A program made the translations under genes and the position numbers. 50,526 nt of DNA from an uncultured Verrucomicrobiota bacterium. Lineage in GTDB: Bacteria; Verrucomicrobiota; Verrucomicrobiia; Opitutales; Opitutaceae. The notes under the pieces were generated by a model. It was not told the origin of the DNA, did not search any database, and worked only from the letters and a program-made list of their open reading frames with translations. Location: NCBI GenBank assembly GCA_903876795.1, contig CAIRBK010000085.1:1-50526 (forward strand), in the 5' to 3' direction. The first letter of the stretch is position 1. Each line of letters begins with the position of its first letter. Of this stretch, positions 36,795 through 46,698 are shown in pieces.

Positions 36795-37379
36795 ATGAGT
36801 TCCGACTTTGCCAACCCGCAGCCCTCCCGTTGGGAAAAAGGCGCCAGCCGTTCCCTCGCATCGACGCGCATCTTTGACGTGCGTGGCGTGGAGTTCCGGC
36901 ATCCGGTGCGCGGAACACGGCGGGAGTTCGTGGTGATCGACGCGCCGGATTGGGTGAACGTCATCGCGCTGACGCCCGATCACCGGTTGGTCATGGTGAA
37001 TCAGTTTCGCTACGGCACGGATGCGTTCTCCTGGGAAATTCCAGGGGGCGTGATTGATGCCGGCGAAGACCCGGTTTCGGCGGGGGTGCGCGAGTTGTTG
37101 GAGGAAACCGGCTACGGCGGCCAACGTGCGCGCCTGCTCGGCTCCGTGAATCCCAACCCCGCCATCATGAACAACCGCTGCCACCTGGTTCTGGTCGAGG
37201 AGGTCGTGCGCACGGCGGAACAGGAGTGGGATACCGATGAGGAAATCCTGGTCGCCTCGCCGTCGGTGGACGAAGTCTACGGTTTGGCGCACTCGGGCCG
37301 GATTACACATTCGCTGGTTTTAAACGGCCTCCTTCTCTTCGCACCCGTGTGGGACCGCATCAAGTCGGGACGCGCCTGA
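36795..37379 (+). CDS. NUDIX hydrolase (ADP-ribose pyrophosphatase-like)
   Basis: 194 residues. A perfect Nudix box sits at about 92-114: G-x5-E-x7-REL-LEE-TGY, read as GVIDAGEDPVSAGVRELLEE followed by TGY. These residues bind the metal that activates water to split nucleoside diphosphate derivatives. The segment VIALTPDHRLVMVNQFRYGTDA before it is typical of the ADP-ribose/GDP-mannose hydrolase branch. The substrate is not settled by sequence. Start ATG 36795 is unusually close (four bases) to the end of a terminator. The frame is open upstream, but only through LysM-gene DNA. Confidence 0.88.
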   Translation: MSSDFANPQPSRWEKGASRSLASTRIFDVRGVEFRHPVRGTRREFVVIDAPDWVNVIALTPDHRLVMVNQFRYGTDAFSWEIPGGVIDAGEDPVSAGVRELLEETGYGGQRARLLGSVNPNPAIMNNRCHLVLVEEVVRTAEQEWDTDEEILVASPSVDEVYGLAHSGRITHSLVLNGLLLFAPVWDRIKSGRA

Positions 37380-37520
37380 TATGTTTTTTCAAGTGGAGCC
37401 GAGCCGCGTGTTGCGCCCTGTCTTGTCCAGTGGGTGTATGACGCCCCGTCACCTAGGGGAATCGATCACGGGCCTTCATTTGACAGCCTATCCGGCCAAC
37501 CTACCCTGATCATCATCGCC

Positions 37521-38777
37521 ATGAAGTCCGCGCCCATGTTTGCCAATCATCCGGCCTTGCTGGAGCCCGCCGCCGGAGAGAGCCTCCCCCTTCCGCTCGA
37601 GTCCGAGATCCGGAAAATCTATGGGCGCAGTCCTCTTTATGCCCGGCGCTTCCCGCTGCATCCCGAGCCGTTGCGCTGGTCCTGTTATCGCGAGATCCCG
37701 GCTCTCTCGAAGAAGGAGATCGTCGAGCGCGGTCATCAGGCTTTTTTCGAGGATTATACCTTGATCGAGCGGGGGCTTGCCTCGCGCGTTTACGAATATG
37801 AATCGACCGGCGGCACAACCCAGTCGCCCATGACTGTGATCATGGAAGATGGGTGGTGGAACTCCCAGACCGCCCGGGCTTATCGGGCGCATCCGTTGCT
37901 CGCTCCTTACGCCGACCGACCCTACCGCAAGTGCGTGCTCGCGCCGGTGGGCTGTTCGAGCAACATTTGTCCTTACGAGGATCATCCCTTCCCGCATCGT
38001 TATTTTGACGGAACGGTATACCTCAACCTCACCAGCGACCCGTTTGTTTTCCCCGAGGCCGAGTGGGATCGCATCGTTACCGAACTGCAGGCGGTGCAAC
38101 CCGAGGTGATCGAGGGCGAGCCCGTGTATCTGTCCCTCCTGGCGCGGGCGGTGAAGAAGCGCGGTGTCTCCGTTCCGAGCGTCAAGGTGGTGATCCTTAC
38201 CTACGGGAAGGCCAGTCTTCAACATGCGAAGCGCATCGCCGAGGTGTTCCCCGCGCCGCAGGTGGATCTCTACGGTTCGACCGAGGCGGGCTACATTTTC
38301 ATCGGGGAGGCGTTCAAGGACGATTCCCGCGTCATCGATGAGAACGTGTTCGTGGAGCTGGCCTCTTATCGCGATAATCCCGATGTGTTTCAGATTTTTG
38401 TGACCACGCGAGGCCGCGAGGCCATGCCTTTGTTGCGTTACCACACCGGCGACATTGTCAGGCGCACGCCCTCAGGCTACCGGCTGCTCGGTCGCGAGGG
38501 CGGTTTGTTTTTCCGAGCCGACGGCTCCCTGATTTCCCCGTCTGAAATCGACGCCGCCCTGCCCGAGGATTTCGCGTGTTGGCATTACAGCCTGGTGCAG
38601 ACTTCGGAAACCCGCTGGGACTTTCACTATGTCGCCGACCACATTGCCCCCAAGTCGGTTGAGACCGCACTGGCCGGTGTCCTCGGCGTTGGCGCACGAG
38701 TGGCGGCTTTCCGTCGGCGGTTCATCGCGCCGGCCGCCAGCGGCAAGTTCGCATTGCTCAAGCCGCTCTCCAAATAG
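37521..38777 (+). CDS. PaaK-like adenylate-forming enzyme (ANL superfamily)
   Basis: 418 residues, similar in length to phenylacetate-CoA ligase (~430). Phosphate-binding loop YESTGGTTQSP (about 94-104), the adenine motif LYGSTEAGYIFIG (about 252-264) and YHTGDIVR (about 308-315) are all present. A shortened C-terminal domain follows (GREGGLFFRADGSLISPSEID). Members activate a carboxylic acid as an acyl-AMP and pass it to CoA or another acceptor. The acid cannot be predicted, and no phenylacetate genes are near. Start at ATG 37521, where conserved sequence begins. A weak hairpin follows the stop. Alternatives: aryl-CoA ligase or a coenzyme F390 synthetase-type protein. Confidence 0.82.
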   Translation: MKSAPMFANHPALLEPAAGESLPLPLESEIRKIYGRSPLYARRFPLHPEPLRWSCYREIPALSKKEIVERGHQAFFEDYTLIERGLASRVYEYESTGGTTQSPMTVIMEDGWWNSQTARAYRAHPLLAPYADRPYRKCVLAPVGCSSNICPYEDHPFPHRYFDGTVYLNLTSDPFVFPEAEWDRIVTELQAVQPEVIEGEPVYLSLLARAVKKRGVSVPSVKVVILTYGKASLQHAKRIAEVFPAPQVDLYGSTEAGYIFIGEAFKDDSRVIDENVFVELASYRDNPDVFQIFVTTRGREAMPLLRYHTGDIVRRTPSGYRLLGREGGLFFRADGSLISPSEIDAALPEDFACWHYSLVQTSETRWDFHYVADHIAPKSVETALAGVLGVGARVAAFRRRFIAPAASGKFALLKPLSK

Positions 38778-38970
38778 CGCGCGATGCCCTGAAGACAGGT
38801 AATCTTGTCTTCTTCCGGGAGTTAGGCCGACTAATACACTCGCTCCTGTTTAGGCGGGGCCGTGCGATCCCTTTACATGCGGGCTGAGCAGTGTGTAGGG
38901 TCGGACTGCATGTGACGCTTTCGGCGTTCTCCTGCGTCCCAAGACACAGCCACCCTGACCAACCTGCGCG

Positions 38971-39789
38971 ATGAGCCTTATCGGTAATCTCTACTCTTCG
39001 TCCATCGGGCGAAAATTCATTATGGCCATCACGGGCCTTGTGCTCGTGGGCTTCGTCTTCGGCCATCTGGTGGGCAACCTCCAGATATTCCTGCCGCCCG
39101 ACCACATCAACGGCTACGCCCACTTCCTGCAAGGGCTCGGGCCCGTGTTGTGGTTGGTGCGCCTTGTTCTCCTGGTCTGCGTGGGCCTCCACATCTGGGC
39201 CGCCATCGCTCTCACGGCCGAGAGCCGCGCCGCTCGCGGCGCCCAGGCTTATGGCGTCAAGAAATGGCTTCACGCCACCTGGGCGTCCCGCGCCATGCGT
39301 TGGACCGGAGTGATCGTGTTCTTCTTCATCCTCTACCACCTCGCCCACTTCACGCTGGGCATCGCCGGGCACGAGACGTTCAAGACGCAATTGCCCGAGT
39401 GGACCATGCAGCATGACGCCAAGGAGCTGGGCATCACGTTGGCCAAGCAGGGCGAGGTCGTGCATGACGTCTACAGCATGGTGTTCCTCGGGTTCCAGAA
39501 CCCGGTCGTCTCCATTTTCTACATCATCGCGACGTCCCTGCTCTCGGTGCATCTTCTCCACGGCATCGAGTCGCTCTTCCAAACCATCGGCTGGCGTAAC
39601 GGCACCTGGGCCTGCTGCCTGCGCAGGGCGGTCACGGGTCTGGTGATCCTCTACTTCTTGGGCAACTTGCTCATCCCGGGCGCGATTCTGACCGGCCTGG
39701 CCAAGCCCGCCGAGGGCACCGCCGCCGCCATGCTTGGCTGCACCGCCTGCCACGCCGCCTCCGTCCCCGCCACCGCCGTCCACAACTGA
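38971..39789 (+). CDS. sdhC: Succinate dehydrogenase / fumarate reductase cytochrome b subunit
   Basis: 272 residues, single membrane subunit of the type found with Bacteroidetes-like complexes. About five or six hydrophobic helices are visible (IMAITGLVLVGFVFGHLVGN about 18-37, VRLVLLVCVGLHIWAAIA about 63-80, VIVFFFILYHLAHF about 113-126, IFYIIATSLLSVHLLHGIESL about 183-203, LVILYFLGNLLIPG about 222-235). Their His residues are candidates for haem b ligands. It passes electrons between SdhB and quinone. Odd point: the extreme C-terminus carries CTACH, a CxxCH haem c motif (about 257-261). It starts the sdhCAB operon, 12 bases before sdhA. Confidence 0.92.
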   Translation: MSLIGNLYSSSIGRKFIMAITGLVLVGFVFGHLVGNLQIFLPPDHINGYAHFLQGLGPVLWLVRLVLLVCVGLHIWAAIALTAESRAARGAQAYGVKKWLHATWASRAMRWTGVIVFFFILYHLAHFTLGIAGHETFKTQLPEWTMQHDAKELGITLAKQGEVVHDVYSMVFLGFQNPVVSIFYIIATSLLSVHLLHGIESLFQTIGWRNGTWACCLRRAVTGLVILYFLGNLLIPGAILTGLAKPAEGTAAAMLGCTACHAASVPATAVHN

Positions 39790-39801
39790 TCCCTTCCCGT
39801 C

Positions 39802-41787
<1,986 letters not shown>

Positions 41788-41832
41788 GTCCCGCGCGACC
41801 ACAACAACGTAAACCACTCAACGCCTCCTCCC

Positions 41833-42648
41833 ATGGTTGCCGAAAAGCCTTCCACCAAAAACATCTCCGTCACGATCCGCGTCTGGCGCCAGCCCTCCGC
41901 CGCACAGCCGGGCAGGTTCGTCGATTATCCCGCCAGGGATCTCAATCCGAACATGTCGCTCCTCGAGATGCTCGACGTCGTCAACGACCAGCTCGAGCGC
42001 ATCGGCGAGGACCCCATCGCGTTCGCCCACGACTGCCGCGAGGGCATCTGCGGCACCTGCTCGCTGGTCATCGACGGCAAGCCCCATGGCCCGCACCACG
42101 GCGTCGCCTCCTGCCAGACCTACATGCGCAGCTTCGAGGACGGCTCCGTCATCACCATCGAGCCCTTCCGCGCCCGGCCCTTCCCGGTCATCAAGGACCT
42201 GATCACCGACCGGTCCGCTTTCGACAAGATCCAGCAGGCCGGCGGTTTCATCTCGATCCGCACCGGTTCCGCCTGCGACGCCAACGCGACCCCGATTCCG
42301 AAGGAGACGGCCGACCTCGCCATGGACGCCGCCCAGTGCATCGGCTGCGGAGCCTGCGTGGCCGCCTGCAAAAACGCCTCCGCGATGCTCTTTGTCTCGG
42401 CCAAGGTCTCCCAGCTCGGCCTCCTTCCTCAAGGCCAGCCCGAGCGCGACAGCCGCGTGCTCAACATGGTCGCCAAGATGGATGAACTCGGCTTTGGCAA
42501 CTGCACCAACCAATATGAGTGCAGCGCCGCGTGCCCGAAGCTCATCAGCCACGACTTCATCGCCCGAATGAACCGCGACTACATCGCCGCGAGCTTCCGC
42601 GCCGCCTTCAAGCCCAAGCCTGCCGCCGGCAGCGGCGGCGGCGCCTGA
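41833..42648 (+). CDS. sdhB: Succinate dehydrogenase iron-sulfur subunit
   Basis: 271 residues. An N-terminal ferredoxin domain holds the 2Fe-2S ligands ([15 protein letters not shown], about 65-79). The C-terminal domain holds [12 protein letters not shown] (about 172-183) and [12 protein letters not shown] (about 223-234), the ligands for the 4Fe-4S and 3Fe-4S centres. It relays electrons from FAD to the quinone site on SdhC. Slightly longer than E. coli SdhB (238), with an extra N-terminal stretch and an Ala/Gly-rich tail. Last gene of the operon; a strong terminator follows at 42675. Confidence 0.96.
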   Translation: MVAEKPSTKNISVTIRVWRQPSAAQPGRFVDYPARDLNPNMSLLEMLDVVNDQLERIGEDPIAFAHDCREGICGTCSLVIDGKPHGPHHGVASCQTYMRSFEDGSVITIEPFRARPFPVIKDLITDRSAFDKIQQAGGFISIRTGSACDANATPIPKETADLAMDAAQCIGCGACVAACKNASAMLFVSAKVSQLGLLPQGQPERDSRVLNMVAKMDELGFGNCTNQYECSAACPKLISHDFIARMNRDYIAASFRAAFKPKPAAGSGGGA

Positions 42649-42674
42649 TCCGCAGGACGAGTTGCTCCTTCGCA

Positions 42675-42710
42675 CAAAAAAGCCGCGTCGTGAATGACGC
42701 GGCTTTTTTG
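42675..42710. terminator. Bidirectional terminator between sdhB and the YebC-family gene
   Basis: Stem AAGCCGCGTC / GACGCGGCTT (6-base loop) with A7 before and T6 after. It can end both converging transcripts. Confidence 0.92.
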
Positions 42711-42723
42711 CGGACTTTTAAAA

Positions 42724-43455
42724 TCACTTCACCGCCGCCCATACGCGCTGCACGTCGTCATGCTCCTCCAGCGCCTGCAGGAACTCGCCGACTTCGGCGC
42801 GGTGTTCTTCGGTCAACTCTGGGAACATCTTGGCGACGTAGCCGATTTCGCTCGTGACGACCGACCATCCGTTGGCGTTCAACCAGGTCGAGGCCGCATG
42901 CACCTGGGTGCGTTCCGTGTGGAAACGCGCGCCGGTCGCCCCTTCGGGGATGTCGTCGTTCTGCGCGTGGCTGATCGCCTCGAAATCGTTTGCTCCCGCC
43001 TCGATGGCGGCGGCCTCCAGATCGGCGCCGGCGACGCTCGTATGGGCCTCGACGATGCCCACGTGTTCAAACAGGAACTTGTTGCTGCCGGTGGTGCCGA
43101 GGATGCCTTTTTTAAACAAGACTCGCATCTCGGGCGTGGTGCGCTGCACGTTGTCGGTGTAGACCTCGACGATGACCGGCACCTTGTGGGGCGCGTAGCC
43201 CTCGAAGACGACATGGTCCATGATCATCTTCTCGCCGCCGATGCCGGCTCCCTTGTTGATGGCGCGTTCGATGACGTCACGCGTCACGCTCGCCTTCTTG
43301 GCCTTTTCGACCGCGGCGAAGAGCCGGGCATTGGCGGCCTGATCGTGTCCGCCGATCTTCGCGGCGACGGTGATTTCCTTCACCAGTTTGCCGACAAGCT
43401 GGCCCTTTTTGTTGTTAACGATCGCACGTTTCGCGTGAAGCCATTGGCGTCCCAT
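42724..43455 (-). CDS. YebC/PmpR-family DNA-binding regulator / translation factor
   Basis: 243 residues, full length for the family. The opening MGRQWLHAKRAIVNNKKGQL is a variant of the usual 'GHSKWANIKHRK...'; then come FAAVEKAKKASVTRDVIERAI, YAPHKVPVIVEVYTDN and the late VAKMFPELTEEHRAEVGEFL. Members act as transcription regulators, and the mitochondrial TACO1 and some bacterial ones help ribosomes through proline-rich stretches. The unusual N-terminus (GRQWLHAK rather than GHSKWANI) marks the YeeN-like branch. Start at ATG 43455 is set by this opening; an upstream in-frame start adds 13 unlikely residues. Confidence 0.9.
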   Translation of the reverse strand: MGRQWLHAKRAIVNNKKGQLVGKLVKEITVAAKIGGHDQAANARLFAAVEKAKKASVTRDVIERAINKGAGIGGEKMIMDHVVFEGYAPHKVPVIVEVYTDNVQRTTPEMRVLFKKGILGTTGSNKFLFEHVGIVEAHTSVAGADLEAAAIEAGANDFEAISHAQNDDIPEGATGARFHTERTQVHAASTWLNANGWSVVTSEIGYVAKMFPELTEEHRAEVGEFLQALEEHDDVQRVWAAVK

Positions 43456-43487
43456 AAGGGTTAAAGGCGTAGGGCTTTGCCGGTCCT

Positions 43488-43508
43488 CCCGCAATCCCGT
43501 ATTGCGGG
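43488..43508. repeat. 8-bp hairpin between the YebC-family gene and the polysaccharide gene set
   Basis: CCCGCAAT / ATTGCGGG with a 5-base loop. No T run follows on either strand. It lies between the stop at 43534 and the start at 43455, so it may weaken read-through or protect an mRNA end. Confidence 0.4.
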
Positions 43509-43533
43509 TCTCGCGCGCAGGATGGCGGGGCGA

Positions 43534-44745
43534 TCATGTCTCGGCGATCAATTCGCGGGTCCGGCGGTTTTCGTCCCTGTGCCGCCGGTTGGCCGTGTGG
43601 GCGAGACCGGCGTCGCGGACCATCAGCTGGTAAACATCGGCGATGTTGGCGATTTCGGCCGGGATGTCGGTCTGGTTGCTCATCAGCGCGGCGTAGCTGT
43701 GCGGGGCCGACGGATGATAGCCATGCATGGCGCGGATGGGGCGCTCGCCCATGTGGCTGGGAACGATCAGCTCGCCCTCGTTCATGAGGTAGATGAGTTC
43801 GCCGAAATAGCGGTCGGGGAAAAGCGCGCCGAGTTGCGCGAGTTCGGAGTCGGGAAGGATGCGGCCTTCGGGGATTTTTTCGAGGCAGGCGGAGACGGCT
43901 TCGCGGCTGCCGGATTTCAGGAACCAGAAGCGCGCCATGGTGGAGTCGTAAACGGCGACGTAGTCGGTGCCGAAGGAGAGTCCGAGCCGGGCGATCCGCG
44001 ACTGCAGATCGACGAGGTGGTCGCAGTTGGCCATGCCGTGGTCGCTGAAGATGTAGATCCTCACTTCGTCGTAATGGGCGCGGGCGGTCGCCAGCAGTTC
44101 GTCCAGCCAGCGCTCGTAGGCGCGGAGCTTGGGGGCGATCTCGGGCGAATCGTTGCCCACGCGATGGAGCAGGCCGTCGAGGGCGGGCCAGTAGAGGAAG
44201 GCGAAGTCGACGCGTTCGCCGGCCAGGTCGCTTTTCAGCGCGTCGAGGTTGGCGCGTTCGCCGAGCAGCGGATCGCTCACGTGGTAGGGGATGCCCGCGT
44301 CGTGCAGATGGTCGAAGATGTTGCGCCCGAGATTGAGCCCGCCGGGCTGAAGCGGGTTTTTTTTCTCGGTGAAATCGAAGAGCGCGATGTGGCGGAAGGG
44401 GATGTTGTAGAGATCGAAGTAACCGCGGAACTTCAGCCGGGCCTTAACCCAGACGGAGAGCCAGCGGCGAAAGCGTCGGCGGCCGGTGAGCGCGGCCGGC
44501 AGCCAGCGCAGCGGGCGGAGGTTTTTGAAAGGCGAACGCAGCGGGTCATAGACGAAGTAGCACCAGTTGCGATGACTGGACGGTCGGCGCCCCGAGAGTA
44601 TCGAAGGGATGCAGGCGGAACTGAAGCCGAAGATAGACTCCAGCCGCTGCCGATGAGGGGCGACCGTGCGCGCGAACGGCTCGTCCTTGATGATCTCCCA
44701 GCCGCAAGCGTCGATGAAAACAAAGAGAGGCAGGATGGTTTTCAT
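43534..44745 (-). CDS. Alkaline-phosphatase-superfamily phosphodiesterase-like protein
   Basis: 403 residues. The N-terminal LFVFIDACGWEII (7-19) gives the metal-binding Asp; FGFSSACIPSILSGRRP (about 39-55) is the position of the nucleophile Ser/Thr. FLYWPALDGLLHRVG (about 183-197) matches the 'D-xxx-H' metal motif and YIFSDHGMANCDH (about 229-241) the SDHGM signature. These are hallmarks of type I phosphodiesterase/nucleotide pyrophosphatase enzymes. It could act on a nucleotide sugar, a phospholipid-linked sugar or a phosphonate. Its start overlaps the end of the preceding STAS fusion gene by 4 bases, tying it to the surface polysaccharide set. No signal peptide is clear. Confidence 0.82.
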   Translation of the reverse strand: MKTILPLFVFIDACGWEIIKDEPFARTVAPHRQRLESIFGFSSACIPSILSGRRPSSHRNWCYFVYDPLRSPFKNLRPLRWLPAALTGRRRFRRWLSVWVKARLKFRGYFDLYNIPFRHIALFDFTEKKNPLQPGGLNLGRNIFDHLHDAGIPYHVSDPLLGERANLDALKSDLAGERVDFAFLYWPALDGLLHRVGNDSPEIAPKLRAYERWLDELLATARAHYDEVRIYIFSDHGMANCDHLVDLQSRIARLGLSFGTDYVAVYDSTMARFWFLKSGSREAVSACLEKIPEGRILPDSELAQLGALFPDRYFGELIYLMNEGELIVPSHMGERPIRAMHGYHPSAPHSYAALMSNQTDIPAEIANIADVYQLMVRDAGLAHTANRRHRDENRRTRELIAET

Positions 44746-45917
44746 AGGGAAACGGAAAGCCCGTCGGTGCGCGCCACCAGTGGCTCGCGAGCCCGGGTGA
44801 TCGCGGGGCGGGGCATGCCCGGCCAGATGGGTTCGACATGCGCGATTTCAAACAGTTCGTGCAGCCGGGTGAGCTCCAGCAATTGCTGGACGGCGGGATG
44901 GGGATTGAGCAGGCGCATTCGGACGCCGAGCGGATCGGCGACGCGGTGCAGACTGCCAAGGGTGGCCAACCCGCAACTGTCCACGAACCGGAGGTGGGTC
45001 AGGTCGATTTCCATCAAGGCTGGTCCGGGGGGGAGTGCGGTGCGGATCTTGGCCATGAAGTGGGACGCGTTGGACGCGCTGAGTTCTCCCAATTCGGTGA
45101 CGCTCAGGCGGTCGCCCTCGGCCTCGACGCGGATGCCCCCCGGCCAGATGTCGGCGGGCCTGGGCGGCGTCGAGGGTTTGCGCAGGCAGCTCAGCCAGCA
45201 CGCGTCTGGCACACGGGCGCAGGAGTTGTTGCACCAGTTGATGAGCGTGTGGCCGCGGGCGATGGAGTTTTCTATTTGGGTATGGGCTCCCACGAATGTC
45301 GCCGGACCGACCACGCTGTTGACCACATGAGCGCCCTCGCCCACGACCACCCCGTTTTCCAGGATGGCACCGGGACCGATCACGGCGTCGCTGCGGACGG
45401 AGACGTGGTCACCCAGCCAGCAGGGCGCGACCAGCTGCGCGGATTCATGGATGCGCGAGCGCAGTCCGACCCACACGCCGGGTTGGATCTCGCACTGCCC
45501 GATGCGTTCGACCTGCTGGGCTTGGGGCATCCAGGCCCGCAGGCCGGCGAACCAGGCCGCGTAGCTTTCGAAAAGCCGATGGGCCGGCCGGCCGGGGAGA
45601 TGATCGGCCTGCACGAGAAATTCCGGCGGGCTTTCCGCGCCGTATTTGTCGGAGGCCTCGGAGGACGAAAGTTCGTGGTCCTCCGGTGTGGTTTCAATGT
45701 GCATCCCCCAGCGGGCGCCGTCGCCCACCTCGGAGGCGATGCGGTCGGGCCGGTCGGAGGCGACCAGCCGGATGTCGTCGATGCCGCGGGACTCAAGATA
45801 CTCTATCCAGTATTCCACCAGGGATTTTCCCAGCAGAGGAGCGATGATCAGAGGGGAAGCCTCCGCAAGCAAAACGACGGCGGGGCGCGGGTCGGGGCAG
45901 ATGAGCAGGGCTTTCAT
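44742..45917 (-). CDS. Nucleotidyltransferase-like / left-handed beta-helix / STAS fusion
   Basis: 391 residues with three parts. The N-terminal part resembles a sugar nucleotidyltransferase (ASPLIIAPLLGKSLVEYWIEYL, about 20-41, is the usual 'P..G.p...y.l..l' segment), but the GxGTRxxP signature is absent, so activity is doubtful. Residues about 145-235 show hexapeptide beta-helix pattern (AVIGPGAILENGVVVGEGAHV). Residues about 260-360 form a STAS domain: EIDLTHLRFVDSCGLATLGSL contains the Asp-Ser-x-Gly-Leu element phosphorylated in anti-anti-sigma factors. It overlaps the sugar transferase stop (TAATG) and the phosphodiesterase start (ATGA). Start at ATG 45917; longer frame upstream is a shadow. 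Possibly a switch coupling polysaccharide synthesis to a kinase. Confidence 0.75.
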   Translation of the reverse strand: MKALLICPDPRPAVVLLAEASPLIIAPLLGKSLVEYWIEYLESRGIDDIRLVASDRPDRIASEVGDGARWGMHIETTPEDHELSSSEASDKYGAESPPEFLVQADHLPGRPAHRLFESYAAWFAGLRAWMPQAQQVERIGQCEIQPGVWVGLRSRIHESAQLVAPCWLGDHVSVRSDAVIGPGAILENGVVVGEGAHVVNSVVGPATFVGAHTQIENSIARGHTLINWCNNSCARVPDACWLSCLRKPSTPPRPADIWPGGIRVEAEGDRLSVTELGELSASNASHFMAKIRTALPPGPALMEIDLTHLRFVDSCGLATLGSLHRVADPLGVRMRLLNPHPAVQQLLELTRLHELFEIAHVEPIWPGMPRPAITRAREPLVARTDGLSVSL

Positions 45918-46657
45918 TAGTAGGCGCCGCCGCCAAAGGCGACGGCAGGCAGGGTTTTGGCGAGTATGCGCAGGTCCTGGGCGAGGCTCTGGGTCTCGAT
46001 GTAGTGAACATCGAGTTCCACCTGACGCGGGAAATCGATATCGGCCCGGCCGCTGATCTGCCAGATGCAGGTGATGCCGGGTTGCGCGGCCAGCCTGCGC
46101 CGGTCGGCGAGCGTGTAACGCGCGACTTCGCTCGGGATCGGCGGACGCGGGCCCACCAGGGACATGTCGCCGATCAGGACGTTCACCAGTTGGGGCAGTT
46201 CGTCGAGCGAGAGCTTGCGCAGCCACCGGCCCACGCGGGTGACCCTGGGGTCGTTGCGCGCCTTGAACGTGATCCCGTGACTGTGATGGTTGGCCGCCAT
46301 CACCTCGTGGAGACGGGCCTCGGCATCGGTGCGCATGGATCGGAATTTGTAGATTTTAAAATGGCGTCCATGGAGCCCGACACGCGTCTGCGCGAAGACC
46401 GACGGTCCGCCGTCTTCAGCGCGGATGGCCGCGATGATGAGGAGAAAAACCGGGGCGAGCAGCACCAGGGCCGCGACACTGCCAAATAGATCCAGCAGTC
46501 GCTTGCCAGCCGCCCGGCCCGAATGCGCGAGCCTCCACGCCAGCCGGGCGCGTTGCAGGCGCAGGCGTTGGCGGCACCGGCCCGCAGGTGTTCCGAAAGA
46601 GGTGAAGTGGTCCAGGATGTGCGACGGTAGGAGTATGGCGGGAGGGGTGGCGTTCAT
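45917..46657 (-). CDS. Undecaprenyl-phosphate sugar-1-phosphate transferase (WcaJ/WbaP family)
   Basis: 246 residues. It transfers a sugar-1-phosphate to the lipid carrier, the first step of a surface polysaccharide. A membrane helix lies near 54-76 (LLDLFGSVAALVLLAPVFLLIIAAI). It is followed by the catalytic core: FKIYKFRSMRTDAE (about 100-113), the RVGRWLRKLSLDELPQL motif (about 141-157) and NVLIGDMSLVGPRPP (about 159-173). Short form without the extra N-terminal helices of WbaP, though a basic N-terminal stretch of 50 residues remains. Its stop shares bases with the start of the STAS fusion gene, and it follows the GT4 gene after 41 bases. Confidence 0.92.
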   Translation of the reverse strand: MNATPPAILLPSHILDHFTSFGTPAGRCRQRLRLQRARLAWRLAHSGRAAGKRLLDLFGSVAALVLLAPVFLLIIAAIRAEDGGPSVFAQTRVGLHGRHFKIYKFRSMRTDAEARLHEVMAANHHSHGITFKARNDPRVTRVGRWLRKLSLDELPQLVNVLIGDMSLVGPRPPIPSEVARYTLADRRRLAAQPGITCIWQISGRADIDFPRQVELDVHYIETQSLAQDLRILAKTLPAVAFGGGAY

Positions 46658-46698
46658 GGCGGTGATTTATTGGGGTGCGGGCGAACCGAAACCGCAGG

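Noticed and set aside
38791-38812. 7-bp hairpin after the PaaK-like gene
   Set aside because: GAAGACA/TGTCTTC pairs but no T run follows, so I do not call it a terminator.
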